Positions 54,904-62,520 of a stretch of DNA of 64,000 bases are shown here, piece by piece. Position 1 is the first letter of the stretch. Every line of letters starts with the position of its first letter. The stretch comes from CAYTGM01 sp964437365 (GTDB lineage: Bacteria; Sumerlaeota; Sumerlaeia; SLMS01), in contig CAYTGM010000010.1 of assembly GCA_964437365.1 (NCBI GenBank), forward strand, positions 62,001 to 126,000, written 5' to 3'. The translations under genes and the position numbers were made by a program. The notes below the pieces were generated by a model. It made no database searches. It was not told the origin of the DNA and saw only the letters and a program-made list of their open reading frames with translations.

Positions 54904-55767
54904 TTGAGCAACTCTCAATCTTCCCCAACCCGTTCTCCCAAAGTTCCTCCTGCTCCCGGCGGTGTTAAGCATAAGGTTCGCATTTCTCATCTTAAAGAGA
55001 TGAAGAAAGCAGGCCGACCCATCACCATGGTGACAGCCTATGATGCAACGATTGCGGCGCTCGTTGACCAGGGATCGACTGATATCATCCTCGTCGGAGA
55101 CAGTCTGGGCCAGGTTGTTCATGGCCATGAGAATACCATTCCCGTAACTATGGACATGATGGTCTTGCATACACAGGCCGTGAAGCGTGGTTCAAAGAGG
55201 TCACTTGTCGTTGGCGACATGCCATTCATGAGCTGTCAGGTTTCTAAAGAAGAGACTCTTGCCAATGCAGGCCGCCTGATGAAAGAGGGTGGCGCAGAAG
55301 CCGTGAAACTGGAAACTCCCAACGAGCGCATCATAGAAATCGCACAGTATATACACGAAGCTGGCATTCCTGTCATGGGTCACATTGGACTGACGCCTCA
55401 ATCTGTTCACGCACTTGGGGGATATAAGGTTCAAGGGAGAGGCAAAGATAAGGCTGATCGACTCGTTCATCTTGCCAGAGAGATCGAAAAAGCAGGAGCC
55501 TTTGCTCTTGTTCTTGAGCTGATGCCTCGAGATCTCGCGAAGCGTATATCAGATGAGATTTCCATCCCAACCATTGGCATTGGAGCCGGCGTTGATTGCG
55601 ATGGCCAGGTGCTTGTCATCAATGATCTGCTCGGCCTGACAGAAAAGCCTCCTCGCTTCGCCAAAAAGTATGTTGCGATGCGGGAAGGTGTCCTCCGAGG
55701 GGTCAGAAAATACAACCGCGACGTGCGTGAGAAACTCTTCCCAGCCGAAGAACATGAGTTTGAATAA
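54904..55767 (+). CDS. panB: 3-methyl-2-oxobutanoate hydroxymethyltransferase (PanB)
   Basis: This enzyme makes ketopantoate from 2-oxoisovalerate and methylene-tetrahydrofolate for pantothenate and CoA. MVTAYDATIAALVDQGSTDIILVGDSLG is the PanB opening strand and HENTIPVTMDMM the metal site. GHIGLTPQSVHALGGY and IGIGAGVDCDGQVLVINDLLGL are further hallmarks. The TTG start at 54904 gives 287 residues, near the family norm with about 25 extra. A TTG at 54820 would add 28 unconvincing residues. Neither start has a good ribosome site. panC and panD are not adjacent. Confidence 0.93.
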   Translation: MSNSQSSPTRSPKVPPAPGGVKHKVRISHLKEMKKAGRPITMVTAYDATIAALVDQGSTDIILVGDSLGQVVHGHENTIPVTMDMMVLHTQAVKRGSKRSLVVGDMPFMSCQVSKEETLANAGRLMKEGGAEAVKLETPNERIIEIAQYIHEAGIPVMGHIGLTPQSVHALGGYKVQGRGKDKADRLVHLAREIEKAGAFALVLELMPRDLAKRISDEISIPTIGIGAGVDCDGQVLVINDLLGLTEKPPRFAKKYVAMREGVLRGVRKYNRDVREKLFPAEEHEFE

Positions 55768-55773
55768 CGCTCC

Positions 55774-56001
55774 ATGCATGATCATGACTTTGAAATCATT
55801 GAACAGGAAGAGCTGGAAACGGGAAAGCTTCGATTGTTCATTCATGTGAAAGCGGCAGATCTGAAACGGCACTATCTATACGATCCTGACACCGGTCAGA
55901 TGAAGCTGGACGATGAACCCCTCCTGGTGGGTGGTCACGACATGACCTCGATCATAGGCAAGAAAATCCGTGAGTGGGTCGCTTCTCTGGAGGAGCTCTG
56001 A
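55774..56001 (+). CDS. Small acidic protein of unknown function
   Basis: This 75-residue protein lies seven bases after panB and is probably in its operon. It is polar with predicted beta strands (KLRLFIHVKAADLKRHYLYDPD) and a C-terminal helix (SIIGKKIREWVASLEEL). I do not recognise it. Compact size and clean spacing make it a likely real gene rather than chance. Confidence 0.55.
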   Translation: MHDHDFEIIEQEELETGKLRLFIHVKAADLKRHYLYDPDTGQMKLDDEPLLVGGHDMTSIIGKKIREWVASLEEL

Positions 56002-56100
56002 AATCCTTTTTTCCTGGCGAGAGGTCACTTATCCTTGCCTCCACCTCCGCGCCTTTCTCTAAAGTCGGCCCCCATTTGATTTTATTTCGGAGTTTTTTCA

Positions 56101-57159
56101 ATGAGCACATACAGTATCGCCGTTCTTCCCGGAGACGGTACCGGGCCAGAAGTGATGAAGGAGGGCGTCAAAGTCCTCAAAGCAGCTTCCAAGAAGTTTG
56201 GTTTCAACCTAAAGCTGAAAACCTATGACCTTGGCGGAAAACGCTACAAGAGAACCGGCGAAACACTTTCAGAAAAAACACTCGCGAAACTGAGGGAGCA
56301 TCACGCGATCTTTCTTTCAGCTCTCGGCGACCCTGCGTTTCCTCCAGGAGTCCTGGAGCGTGAAATTCTGCTTAAGATGCGTTTTGATCTCGATCAGTAC
56401 ATTAATCTCCGCCCTGTGAAGCTTGCAAAGGGCGTTGAAAGCGTTCTTGCCAAGAAAGGCTCCGACGAGATCGACTTTGTCGTCGTTCGTGAAAATACAG
56501 AAGGTCTTTACGCAGGTACTGGCGGTCATTTGAAAAAAGGCACAGCCGATGAAGTTGCTATTCAGTCTTCTGTCAGCACACGCAAGGGCGTCGAGCGCTG
56601 CATCAGGTACGCGTTCCGGCTTGCAAATAAAAGAAAGCGCAAAACTCTCCACCTTGTTGGCAAAAGCAACGTCCTGACCTATCAGTTCGATCTCTGGGTT
56701 CGCGTATTCGACGAGGTTGCCAAAGAGTTTCCTAAAGTCAAAACGGCCTATCATCACGTGGACGCCTGCTGTATGTACATGATTGATCAGCCTGAGATAT
56801 ATGATGTCATTGTTACGGACAACATGTTCGGCGACATCATCACCGACGTTGGCGGCATTATTCAGGGTGGCCTTGGCGTTGCCGCCTCAGGTAACATCAA
56901 CCCGGACGAAGGTGGTGTTTCCATGTTCGAGCCCGTTGGTGGAACAGCTCCTGCCTTTACCGGAAAGAACGTCATCAACCCTCTCGCGTGTATACGTGCC
57001 GGAGCAATGATGCTTGATCATCTGGGCGAGAAGAAAGCTGCCCGCGCTATTGAAAAAGCAGTCGAGAAAGTTGCAGGAGACCTTCCAGGCCTCGGCGTAA
57101 ACCAGATGGGTATCGGAACTGACGAAGTTGGTGACCGGGTCAAAGATCTGATCGGATAA
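56101..57159 (+). CDS. Beta-decarboxylating dehydrogenase (3-isopropylmalate/isocitrate type)
   Basis: This 352-residue enzyme has LPGDGTGPEVMKEGVKV, then MRFDLDQYINLRPVKL with the substrate arginines, VVVRENTEGLYAG, and DNMFGDIITDVGG with metal aspartates. The cofactor site reads GGTAPAFTGKNVINP with Ala285-Phe286, neither the Lys-Tyr of NADP nor the Asp-Ile of NAD members. It resembles proteins annotated as LeuB or as tartrate/isocitrate-type dehydrogenases. Its place near panB, whose substrate shares the valine/leucine pathway, favours LeuB, but leuC and leuD are absent. GGAG lies eight bases before the ATG and a terminator follows. Confidence 0.8.
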   Translation: MSTYSIAVLPGDGTGPEVMKEGVKVLKAASKKFGFNLKLKTYDLGGKRYKRTGETLSEKTLAKLREHHAIFLSALGDPAFPPGVLEREILLKMRFDLDQYINLRPVKLAKGVESVLAKKGSDEIDFVVVRENTEGLYAGTGGHLKKGTADEVAIQSSVSTRKGVERCIRYAFRLANKRKRKTLHLVGKSNVLTYQFDLWVRVFDEVAKEFPKVKTAYHHVDACCMYMIDQPEIYDVIVTDNMFGDIITDVGGIIQGGLGVAASGNINPDEGGVSMFEPVGGTAPAFTGKNVINPLACIRAGAMMLDHLGEKKAARAIEKAVEKVAGDLPGLGVNQMGIGTDEVGDRVKDLIG

Positions 57160-57184
57160 CTTCCCGACTACATAGTTGTGAATC

Positions 57185-57212
57185 AAGAGCGGCCTCAAGT
57201 GAGGTCGCTCTT
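57185..57212 (+). terminator. Rho-independent terminator after the dehydrogenase gene
   Basis: AAGAGCG and CCTCA pair with TGAGG and CGCTCTT around a 2-base AG loop. One G opposite T interrupts the two arms, a 13-pair stem in all. CTTATTT follows. It lies 26 bases past the stop. Confidence 0.85.
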
Positions 57213-57287
57213 CTTATTTGACACTGATCAGATAGACAAAGCAAGAGTACTGAAACGATCCAATCATGTGAACCCCGAAGAACCAGC

Positions 57288-58370
57288 ATGCCGAATGAAT
57301 CGAAAACGCCCTTTAACGACCTACCTCTCCTTCCACCGAAGGAGGACCTTGAATCCCGTGCTGTGCTGAAGCGCTGCATCAGTGCGAACAAGGCTCTTGC
57401 AGAGCTCAAGGGAGCCGGTAATCTGATTCCCAATCAGTCTATGCTTATTAACGCGATTCCCCTTCAGGAAGCGAAGCTTTCTTCGGAAATCGAAAATATC
57501 GTCACAACTCAGGATGAGCTCTTTCTGGCAGCCATGGAATCAAAAGAATCTGCGGATCCGCGCACGAAAGAAGTCCTTCGTTACCGCACTGCCCTGAAAG
57601 TTGGTTCGGAAACGATCCAGGAAGAACCCTTCAGCGCTGCGCTCTTCGCAGAGATCTGTTCCACCCTTCGCGGAGAAATTACAACCGTGCGGGATAAAGA
57701 ATCTGTGATGATTGGCAACCGAACGACCGGTGAAGTCATCTATACACCTCCGCGCGGACACGAAATTCTGATGAAGAAGCTTGCTAATCTTGCTGAGTTC
57801 ATGAATCAGGACTCTGAATTGGACCCGTTGACCCGCATGGCTGTCGCTCATTACCAGTTTGAGGCAATACACCCTTTCACTGATGGAAACGGAAGAACAG
57901 GGAGAATCCTCAATATTCTTTTCCTGCTTCATGAAGAGTTGCTGAACATTCCTGTTCTGTATCTCAGTCGATTCATCATCGAAAACAAGAGCGAGTATTA
58001 CAAACGACTTCGAGGCGTCACTGAAAGAGGCGAGTGGGAAAGCTGGGTCTTGTATATGCTCGAAGGTGTAGAGACCACAGCAAACTGGACAACAGGTCGC
58101 ATCCAGGCGATCCGTGATCTCTTCGAAGAAACTCTCGAGAAGTGTCGTCAGGAACTACCGACAAAGGTTTACTCGAAGGAGCTTGTAGAGATGATCTTTG
58201 TTCAGCCTTACTGCAAGATCAAGTTTCTGGTCGATGCGGACATAGCGAAGCGCCAGACTGCTTCCGTCTACTTACAGGAGTTGGAGAAGATCGGAGTTCT
58301 TGAAGGTGAAAAGTCCGGTCGAGAAGTGATCTACAAAAACCCACGATTAATCAGTGTACTGACTGCATGA
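57288..58370 (+). CDS. Fic-domain AMP-transferase (class II)
   Basis: This 360-residue protein has an N-terminal Fic_N-type region (about 20-110) and a Fic domain with the intact motif HPFTDGNGRTGR (195-206). His195 is the base and the loop binds ATP. A C-terminal winged-helix-like region follows (about 300-360, TASVYLQELEKIGVLE). Such enzymes move AMP onto Ser/Thr/Tyr of target proteins. The N-terminal helix carries SSEIEN (65-70), which fits the inhibitory (S/T)xxxE(G/N) motif with Glu69 as the blocking residue, so activity is probably held off until released. It starts after a strong terminator and so is a separate transcript. A perfect TTGACA (57218-57223) has no good -10. Confidence 0.9.
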   Translation: MPNESKTPFNDLPLLPPKEDLESRAVLKRCISANKALAELKGAGNLIPNQSMLINAIPLQEAKLSSEIENIVTTQDELFLAAMESKESADPRTKEVLRYRTALKVGSETIQEEPFSAALFAEICSTLRGEITTVRDKESVMIGNRTTGEVIYTPPRGHEILMKKLANLAEFMNQDSELDPLTRMAVAHYQFEAIHPFTDGNGRTGRILNILFLLHEELLNIPVLYLSRFIIENKSEYYKRLRGVTERGEWESWVLYMLEGVETTANWTTGRIQAIRDLFEETLEKCRQELPTKVYSKELVEMIFVQPYCKIKFLVDADIAKRQTASVYLQELEKIGVLEGEKSGREVIYKNPRLISVLTA

Positions 58371-58449
58371 GTTGAGTGTCGAACCACTACCAAAGTATAA
58401 ATTGAATGATATGATCTGACCGCAGGGTGATAAGAGTACCGACGATAAC

Positions 58450-58616
58450 TTAGAGTGATCTTCAAAAGTCCTGCCCCATCATATACTGGCTGCTGGCAGT
58501 AGCTCTGAGCACCTGAAAACCTCGAAATAGCACTACTATTACTTCAGTTCCAAACGCACAGATCCATGCCTCTCACTCACAATCAATCTAACCATTACTT
58601 CTGAAGATCACTTTAA
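58450..58616. repeat. TTAGAGTGA inverted-repeat element, copy 2 (167 bp)
   Basis: Left end TTAGAGTGATCTTCAAAAGT (58450-58469); right end ACCATTACTTCTGAAGATCACTTTAA (58591-58616). The last 20 bases of the right end, reversed, match the left end at 18 of 20 positions. The core has no frame and differs from copy 1 in length and sequence. Confidence 0.65.
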
Positions 58617-58618
58617 TT

Positions 58619-58680
58619 CCGCGGCAGCGGTTAGAGGGCATAGCCCCTGGTTGCCGAGCCCAAGCGAAGGCTAGGAGGGG
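58619..58680. repeat. Covarying double-hairpin element, copy 2
   Basis: CCGC-GGCA-GCGG (58619-58630) is followed by CCCCT (58644-58648) pairing with AGGGG (58676-58680), with GCC/GGC inside. Copy 1 (17561-17627) has CCCACAGT/ACTGTGGG at the same place, so both strands of the stem changed together. Confidence 0.7.
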
Positions 58681-58698
58681 TATTAATGATAGTCTATA

Positions 58699-58716
58699 CA
58701 ACCCCGGAAGGGGTTG
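58699..58716. repeat. Perfect 7-4-7 hairpin
   Basis: CAACCCC, loop GGAA, GGGGTTG, then GGCAG. A related flank (TATTAATGA ... GGGCAG) is found around 17434-17470. It lies 31 bases past the HAD phosphatase stop on the minus strand and could serve as its terminator although no T-run follows. Confidence 0.55.
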
Positions 58717-58746
58717 GGCAGCAAAGCTCATGAGACATGGACTCTT

Positions 58747-59727
58747 TCACTCGTAGATCGTCTTCCATTCCTTCGCCATATCGACAATGACCCAACCGCG
58801 CTCTGGTCCTTCATCCAGGCCTCGACTGAGTGATCCTATGTGCGATTCGCGATCGTAGGCCCATTCGCGCTCGGCATCCGTATGATGAATCAGGACACCC
58901 ATTCTGGGTCCTTGCCCGGAGGTGGTCCATTCGAGCATTTGAAAATCTCCATCGGAATTGCCAAAAGCAATGATGGGACGACGACCGATATGCATTTCAA
59001 TTCCAACAGGCTTTCCTTCTTTATCATCAATGAAATTGAGTTCTGGGAGTCGTCTTAGCTGAGGTTCTGCCCCTTCTTCTGAAACATACTGGAGTTTGAA
59101 GGAGCTACCAACAACCTGCTCGGGTGGGATACCGTAGGCCTCTTCCGAGAACTGCCTCAGAAACTCGATGCCACCTCCTGAAACGATGAACGTCTTGTAG
59201 CCATTGTCTCGAAGATAAACGAGAACCTCCTTCATGGGTTGAAACGTCATCTCTTTGTATAGACGCCCTGTCTTCGGATGCTTCGCGCTATCAAGCCATT
59301 CCTTTGCGGCTCTATTGAACTCATCGACAGTCATTCCTCCATGGGTGACAGCAAGAATCTCCATGAGACCTTTTTTGCCACTTGCTGCGACAGATTCCAT
59401 ATCACCTGCGAGGATACTCTTGAAGGGTTCCTTCTCCTTCCATTCCGGATGGTCAGGGGCCATGGCTTTGACCTGGTCGATCGCGAAGAGGAGCTGAAAG
59501 TACACGGGCTGCTCCGACCAGAGAGTTCCATCGTTATCAAAAACAGCGATACGTTCTGCCGGTTCGACGAAGTCCTTGCTTCCTTCTGTGGTTGTTTTTT
59601 GTACGAATTCAAGAATCGCCTTTTTTGATGGCCCGTCGTTCCATGATTCTAAAGGAGCCGCGACCGTGGCGCTGACGAGCAACAGGAGTATGGTGGAGAG
59701 GAAACCCAATCTGGTGGCTTTATTCAT
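58747..59727 (-). CDS. Exported HAD-family phosphatase
   Basis: This 326-residue protein has a signal peptide (LSTILLLLVSATVAA-PLE, residue 24) and the HAD motifs VFDNDGTLWSEQP (nucleophile and acid), FIVSGGGIEFLRQF (motif II) and IAFGNSDGDFQMLEW (motif IV). The cap lies between the first two motifs, as in phosphoserine-phosphatase-like C1 enzymes. The lysine of motif III is probably in DDKEGKPVG. It should act in the periplasm on a small phosphate ester. No partner genes are near. Its promoter region is the gap that leads to the RAYT gene. Confidence 0.85.
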   Translation of the reverse strand: MNKATRLGFLSTILLLLVSATVAAPLESWNDGPSKKAILEFVQKTTTEGSKDFVEPAERIAVFDNDGTLWSEQPVYFQLLFAIDQVKAMAPDHPEWKEKEPFKSILAGDMESVAASGKKGLMEILAVTHGGMTVDEFNRAAKEWLDSAKHPKTGRLYKEMTFQPMKEVLVYLRDNGYKTFIVSGGGIEFLRQFSEEAYGIPPEQVVGSSFKLQYVSEEGAEPQLRRLPELNFIDDKEGKPVGIEMHIGRRPIIAFGNSDGDFQMLEWTTSGQGPRMGVLIHHTDAEREWAYDRESHIGSLSRGLDEGPERGWVIVDMAKEWKTIYE

Positions 59728-60048
59728 CTCACTTATTCCCCAATCTTTGTGGTTGTTTAGAGATCACGCCGTTCAAGCATGATCTCAAAACACTCTTGCA
59801 CCTTGCAATCCCGGGGCAATTTGAATTGTCTTGTGAAACCTTCCTCCGAGCGGAGAAGGATTTGAACTCTGAAGGTGTAGAAAACACTCATTGAGGACTG
59901 AAGGACTCATATGGACTGCGGTGGTCTTAACACCGCCTTCTGATTCGAGGCCTTGACTCGAAGCAAATACAAGCAAACTCACGTTCCTTGCTTATATATT
60001 AAGGTAGTGAGTTCGAAGAACACAAATATTGGAGATATAACTCAAAAT
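59728..60048. other. Non-coding region between HAD and RAYT genes
   Basis: No gene is seen in these 321 bases. A short minus-strand frame at 59785-59982 has no ribosome site and overlaps the flanking repeat (59908-59986), so I treat it as non-coding. Small inverted repeats occur, for example CTCCG-AG-CGGAG near 59848. Confidence 0.6.
59908..59986. repeat. Direct repeat flanking RAYT, copy 1
   Basis: About 79 bases starting CATATGGACTG, containing GACTCGAAGC and ending CACGTTCC. It matches 60831-60911 at roughly 70 percent by eye with small gaps, in the same direction. The two copies frame the RAYT gene. Confidence 0.5.
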
Positions 60049-60657
60049 TCAAAAACCATCTTCAATTTTCACTCTTTCACTCTGGTAGCTCAGCACCTTG
60101 TTGACAAAGCCTCGGCTAGCCGAATTCAGAAACCACTTAGCAGAACACCAATGATAGTCCTCAGGAAGATTAACTATACCATGATGGACTGCATTGCGAT
60201 GTACATATGCCAATCTCGCGTAGTAACTTTCTTCAAATGTCAGGCAAGTATCGAAATACTGGAACCATATTCTTCTACCTGCAGCATCTTCGGATTTATT
60301 CAACTCTCTTGCAGTTCTCGAATGTATAGAGTTGATAATTTTAGAGAGTTTATTCGCTCTTTCCCTTTCTATCGGGCTTCTTGTGATGAGATGATAGTGG
60401 TTTGGAAAAATAGCCCAGGCTTCTATTGTCCACCCCTCTCTTACGAACGAATTCAGTATATCTTCTTGAAGAGAGTAGAGGCTTTCCGGTTCATGAAAGA
60501 ACATCTTCTTATGCAAAGTTGAGGCTGTAATGATATAAGAGCACCCTGGTATGAAGAGATGGGGTGGAGAATGATGCCAGGGGATGAAGTATTCTGCAGG
60601 GTTTCCTGTTTCCTGACTTACCATAACCTTTCTCCAAATTGAGGAGGTTCGAGGCAT
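60049..60657 (-). CDS. REP-associated tyrosine transposase (RAYT, Y1_Tnp)
   Basis: This 202-residue protein is a single-domain IS200-like HUH endonuclease. FPNHYHLITRSP is the HUH-type metal motif, and SYYARLAYVHRNAVHHGIV carries the catalytic tyrosine in the sequence characteristic of RAYTs. RAYTs cut and mobilise REP hairpins and are kept as single-copy genes. It is preceded by a repeat (60831-60911) and REP-like hairpins (60742-60790) and followed by the direct repeat at 59908-59986. The start is ATG with GGAG-poor upstream bases. No IS terminal repeats are seen. Confidence 0.85.
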   Translation of the reverse strand: MPRTSSIWRKVMVSQETGNPAEYFIPWHHSPPHLFIPGCSYIITASTLHKKMFFHEPESLYSLQEDILNSFVREGWTIEAWAIFPNHYHLITRSPIERERANKLSKIINSIHSRTARELNKSEDAAGRRIWFQYFDTCLTFEESYYARLAYVHRNAVHHGIVNLPEDYHWCSAKWFLNSASRGFVNKVLSYQSERVKIEDGF

Positions 60658-60741
60658 GGAACTTTATTCATGGTGTTTCATCATCTAGACTTTCACCTAC
60701 ATATCTAATGACTCGGCATATGGCTTCAATTCTATAATGCA

Positions 60742-60790
60742 GTGAGCCGTCAAGGCCGGCTCGTGATAAGGCTGCGTCAAGGCCGCAGCA
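60742..60790. repeat. REP-like double hairpin, copy B
   Basis: GAGCCG (60744-60749), loop TCAAGGC, CGGCTC (60757-60762), then GCTGCG (60771-60776), the same loop TCAAGGC, CGCAGC (60784-60789). Identical loops on two different stems suggest a recognition sequence. It aligns to 17678-17726 over all 49 bases. Confidence 0.75.
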
Positions 60791-60830
60791 GTCCAAGAAC
60801 CAGAAAGCACCCTAAAAGGAATGATTCGCC

Positions 60831-60911
60831 CACATGGACTGGGGTAATATCAACTCCACGCCTATGCTTCCAGACTTCGACTCGAAGCGTTATCAAGCAG
60901 AACTGACATCC
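60831..60911. repeat. Direct repeat flanking RAYT, copy 2
   Basis: About 81 bases starting CACATGGACTG, containing GACTCGAAGC and ending GACATCC; pairs with 59908-59986. Confidence 0.5.
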
Positions 60912-61024
60912 ATTCGAAATGAATATGCGATCGACTGATTGTCTTAGAGTAAAGCGCATGCCCCTGCGTTTACTCAACATTACGGGCAAGTATGCACTCC
61001 AAGGTTCAAGTGCTCTCAACAACC

Positions 61025-62113
61025 TTACTTTGCGGCGGCTTTCTTTTCTTCTGGCTCGGCGCTGCCTTCTGCTTCGATCACCTCAGCAGGGAATGCACCG
61101 CACTCAACTTTGATTTCATGCTCGATCTGATCGAGGATATCTTTGTTCTCTTTAAGGAATTCCTTCACGCGTTCGCGCCCCTGTCCAAGCCGCTCACCTT
61201 TGTAGGAAAACCAGGAACCGCTCTTATCCACCACATTCATCTGAACACCCAGATCGATGGCGTCGCCCTCACGGCTGATGCCTTCTCCGAACATAATGTC
61301 GAACTCTGCTTCGCGGAAAGGAGAAGCGCACTTATTCTTTACGATTCTTGCTCGCACGCGGTTACCAACTGCTTCCGCTGATCCGTCTTTGATGCCGCCA
61401 ATACGACGCACATCTACACGAACAGAACAGTAGAACTTCAGCGCACGACCACCGGTGGTCGTTTCCGGACTTCCAAACATCACACCGATCTTCTCACGAA
61501 TCTGGTTAATGAAAATCACCGTGCAGTTCGACTGATTAATAGCGCCGGTAAGCTTTCTCAGCGCCTGACTCATCAGACGCGCCTGAAGACCAACATGACT
61601 GTCGCCGATTTCCCCTTCAATTTCTGCCCGGGGAACAAGCGCCGCAACTGAGTCGACAACGATAATATCGACACTGTTCGAACGAACCAGCGTTTCGCAG
61701 ATATCAAGAGCCTGTTCACCAAAGTCGGGCTGACTGATCAGCATCTCATCAAGCTTTACACCAAGAGCACGGGCATACTTTGGGTCGAGCGCATGTTCTG
61801 CATCGATGAAGGCAGCGGCGCCACCTGCTGCCTGCGCATTCGCGACAGCTTGAAGAGCGAGCGTGGTCTTACCACTCGATTCCGGACCGAAGATCTCAAT
61901 AATTCTTCCCTTGGGATAACCCCAGACTCCAAGTGCACGGTCGATCGAGATGGAACCGCTTGAGATCACATTCATTTCACGCACGGGCATGTCACCATAG
62001 CGCATGATAATACCATCACCATAGTTCTTACGAATTTGTGTGAGCGCCGTATCGAGGGCTCGAGTACGATCCGTGTCTGTGCTATTTGTACGGGAAGCGT
62101 TGCGTGGTGCCAT
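61025..62113 (-). CDS. recA: Recombinase RecA
   Basis: This 362-residue strand-exchange protein has the Walker A loop GPESSGKTT (76-84), IIVVDSVAALVPRAE for Walker B, and NQIREKIGVMFGSPETTTGG for DNA loops L1/L2. The C-terminal tail is acidic and then short and alanine/lysine-rich. The first 20 residues (NASRTNSTDTDRTRALD) are a slightly long polar head. It repairs DNA and drives the SOS response. No LexA box is recognised in the 500 bases upstream. It stands alone. Confidence 0.97.
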   Translation of the reverse strand: MAPRNASRTNSTDTDRTRALDTALTQIRKNYGDGIIMRYGDMPVREMNVISSGSISIDRALGVWGYPKGRIIEIFGPESSGKTTLALQAVANAQAAGGAAAFIDAEHALDPKYARALGVKLDEMLISQPDFGEQALDICETLVRSNSVDIIVVDSVAALVPRAEIEGEIGDSHVGLQARLMSQALRKLTGAINQSNCTVIFINQIREKIGVMFGSPETTTGGRALKFYCSVRVDVRRIGGIKDGSAEAVGNRVRARIVKNKCASPFREAEFDIMFGEGISREGDAIDLGVQMNVVDKSGSWFSYKGERLGQGRERVKEFLKENKDILDQIEHEIKVECGAFPAEVIEAEGSAEPEEKKAAAK

Positions 62114-62419
62114 GATGCGTAGTCTCCGTGATTAGATGTTGTGATGCGGTGTGTAACGCGATAGAGAGACCGTATGCAAAGCTCCCCCCATGATGTCAAG
62201 AGACAAAGGAGAACAAAAAGCGAAATATGCAAAGAGTGCTCTTTCGCGAGAGGAACGGGTCTTCTGGTACGAAACCCATCCGATTCTGTTTGAGCAGACA
62301 GACAAGACTCAACAGTCGGTCTCACCCCTCGCTGTTGTCGATCCTGAAGAAGCTTCAAGGTAATTGCAGGCGGAACAGTGATCCCAATGATCTTTCCCCA
62401 ATATGAACCACGCCTGGGA

Positions 62420-62437
62420 GCAGCAGAGGTCTGCTGC
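62420..62437 (+). terminator. Hairpin with T-run, no gene upstream on this strand
   Basis: GCAGCAGA, loop GG, TCTGCTGC form a perfect 8-bp stem, followed by TTTTAAGG. As a plus-strand terminator it has no protein gene before it (recA reads the other way). It may end a short RNA or attenuate the padR transcript. Confidence 0.5.
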
Positions 62438-62487
62438 TTTTAAGGTTTGTGTCACCTCGATGTTCCCTAATCGTCGGTTGCTTGCTC

Positions 62488-62520
62488 ATGCACCAGACAT
62501 GCACCAGACAAGCAGCAGAC
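62488..62520. repeat. 11-base tandem repeat upstream of padR
   Basis: ATGCACCAGAC at 62488-62498 and 62499-62509, then a changed third unit AAGCAGCAGAC (62510-62520). The one-helical-turn period and the position 125 bases before padR suggest a binding site for PadR or another regulator. Confidence 0.45.

Larger units (their letters stand above)
58371..58746. other. Intergenic region holding three repeat elements
   Basis: Between fic and the HAD phosphatase (376 bases) lie the 167-bp inverted-repeat element (58450-58616), the second covarying double hairpin (58619-58680) and a palindrome at 58699-58716. No gene is seen. All repeats are juxtaposed without gaps. Confidence 0.7.
60658..61024. 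other. Non-coding region with REP-like hairpins beside RAYT
   Basis: The 367 bases hold the 49-base double hairpin (60742-60790) and the second direct repeat (60831-60911). Nothing else is seen. RecA ends at its distal edge. Confidence 0.65.

Noticed and set aside
57218..57246. Promoter for fic from a perfect TTGACA
   Set aside because: No acceptable -10 lies at 16-18 bases, so it is mentioned only with the gene.
59785..59982. 65-codon minus-strand frame and the 81-codon frame at 60777-61022
   Set aside because: Both cover the flanking repeats; similarity between them comes from the repeat and no start signals are seen.
59953..60522. 189-codon plus-strand frame across the transposase
   Set aside because: It is the antisense of the RAYT gene, whose HUH motif and tyrosine helix are clear on the other strand.
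58747..61024. A genomic island or prophage around the RAYT gene
   Set aside because: No integrase, tRNA site, long terminal repeats or foreign gene block was found; RAYT genes are usually resident.
62114..62360. LexA box upstream of recA
   Set aside because: TCTG...CAGA near 62285 has a 6-base gap, unlike the 10-base gap of CTG-N10-CAG, and no GAAC-N7-GTTC was seen.
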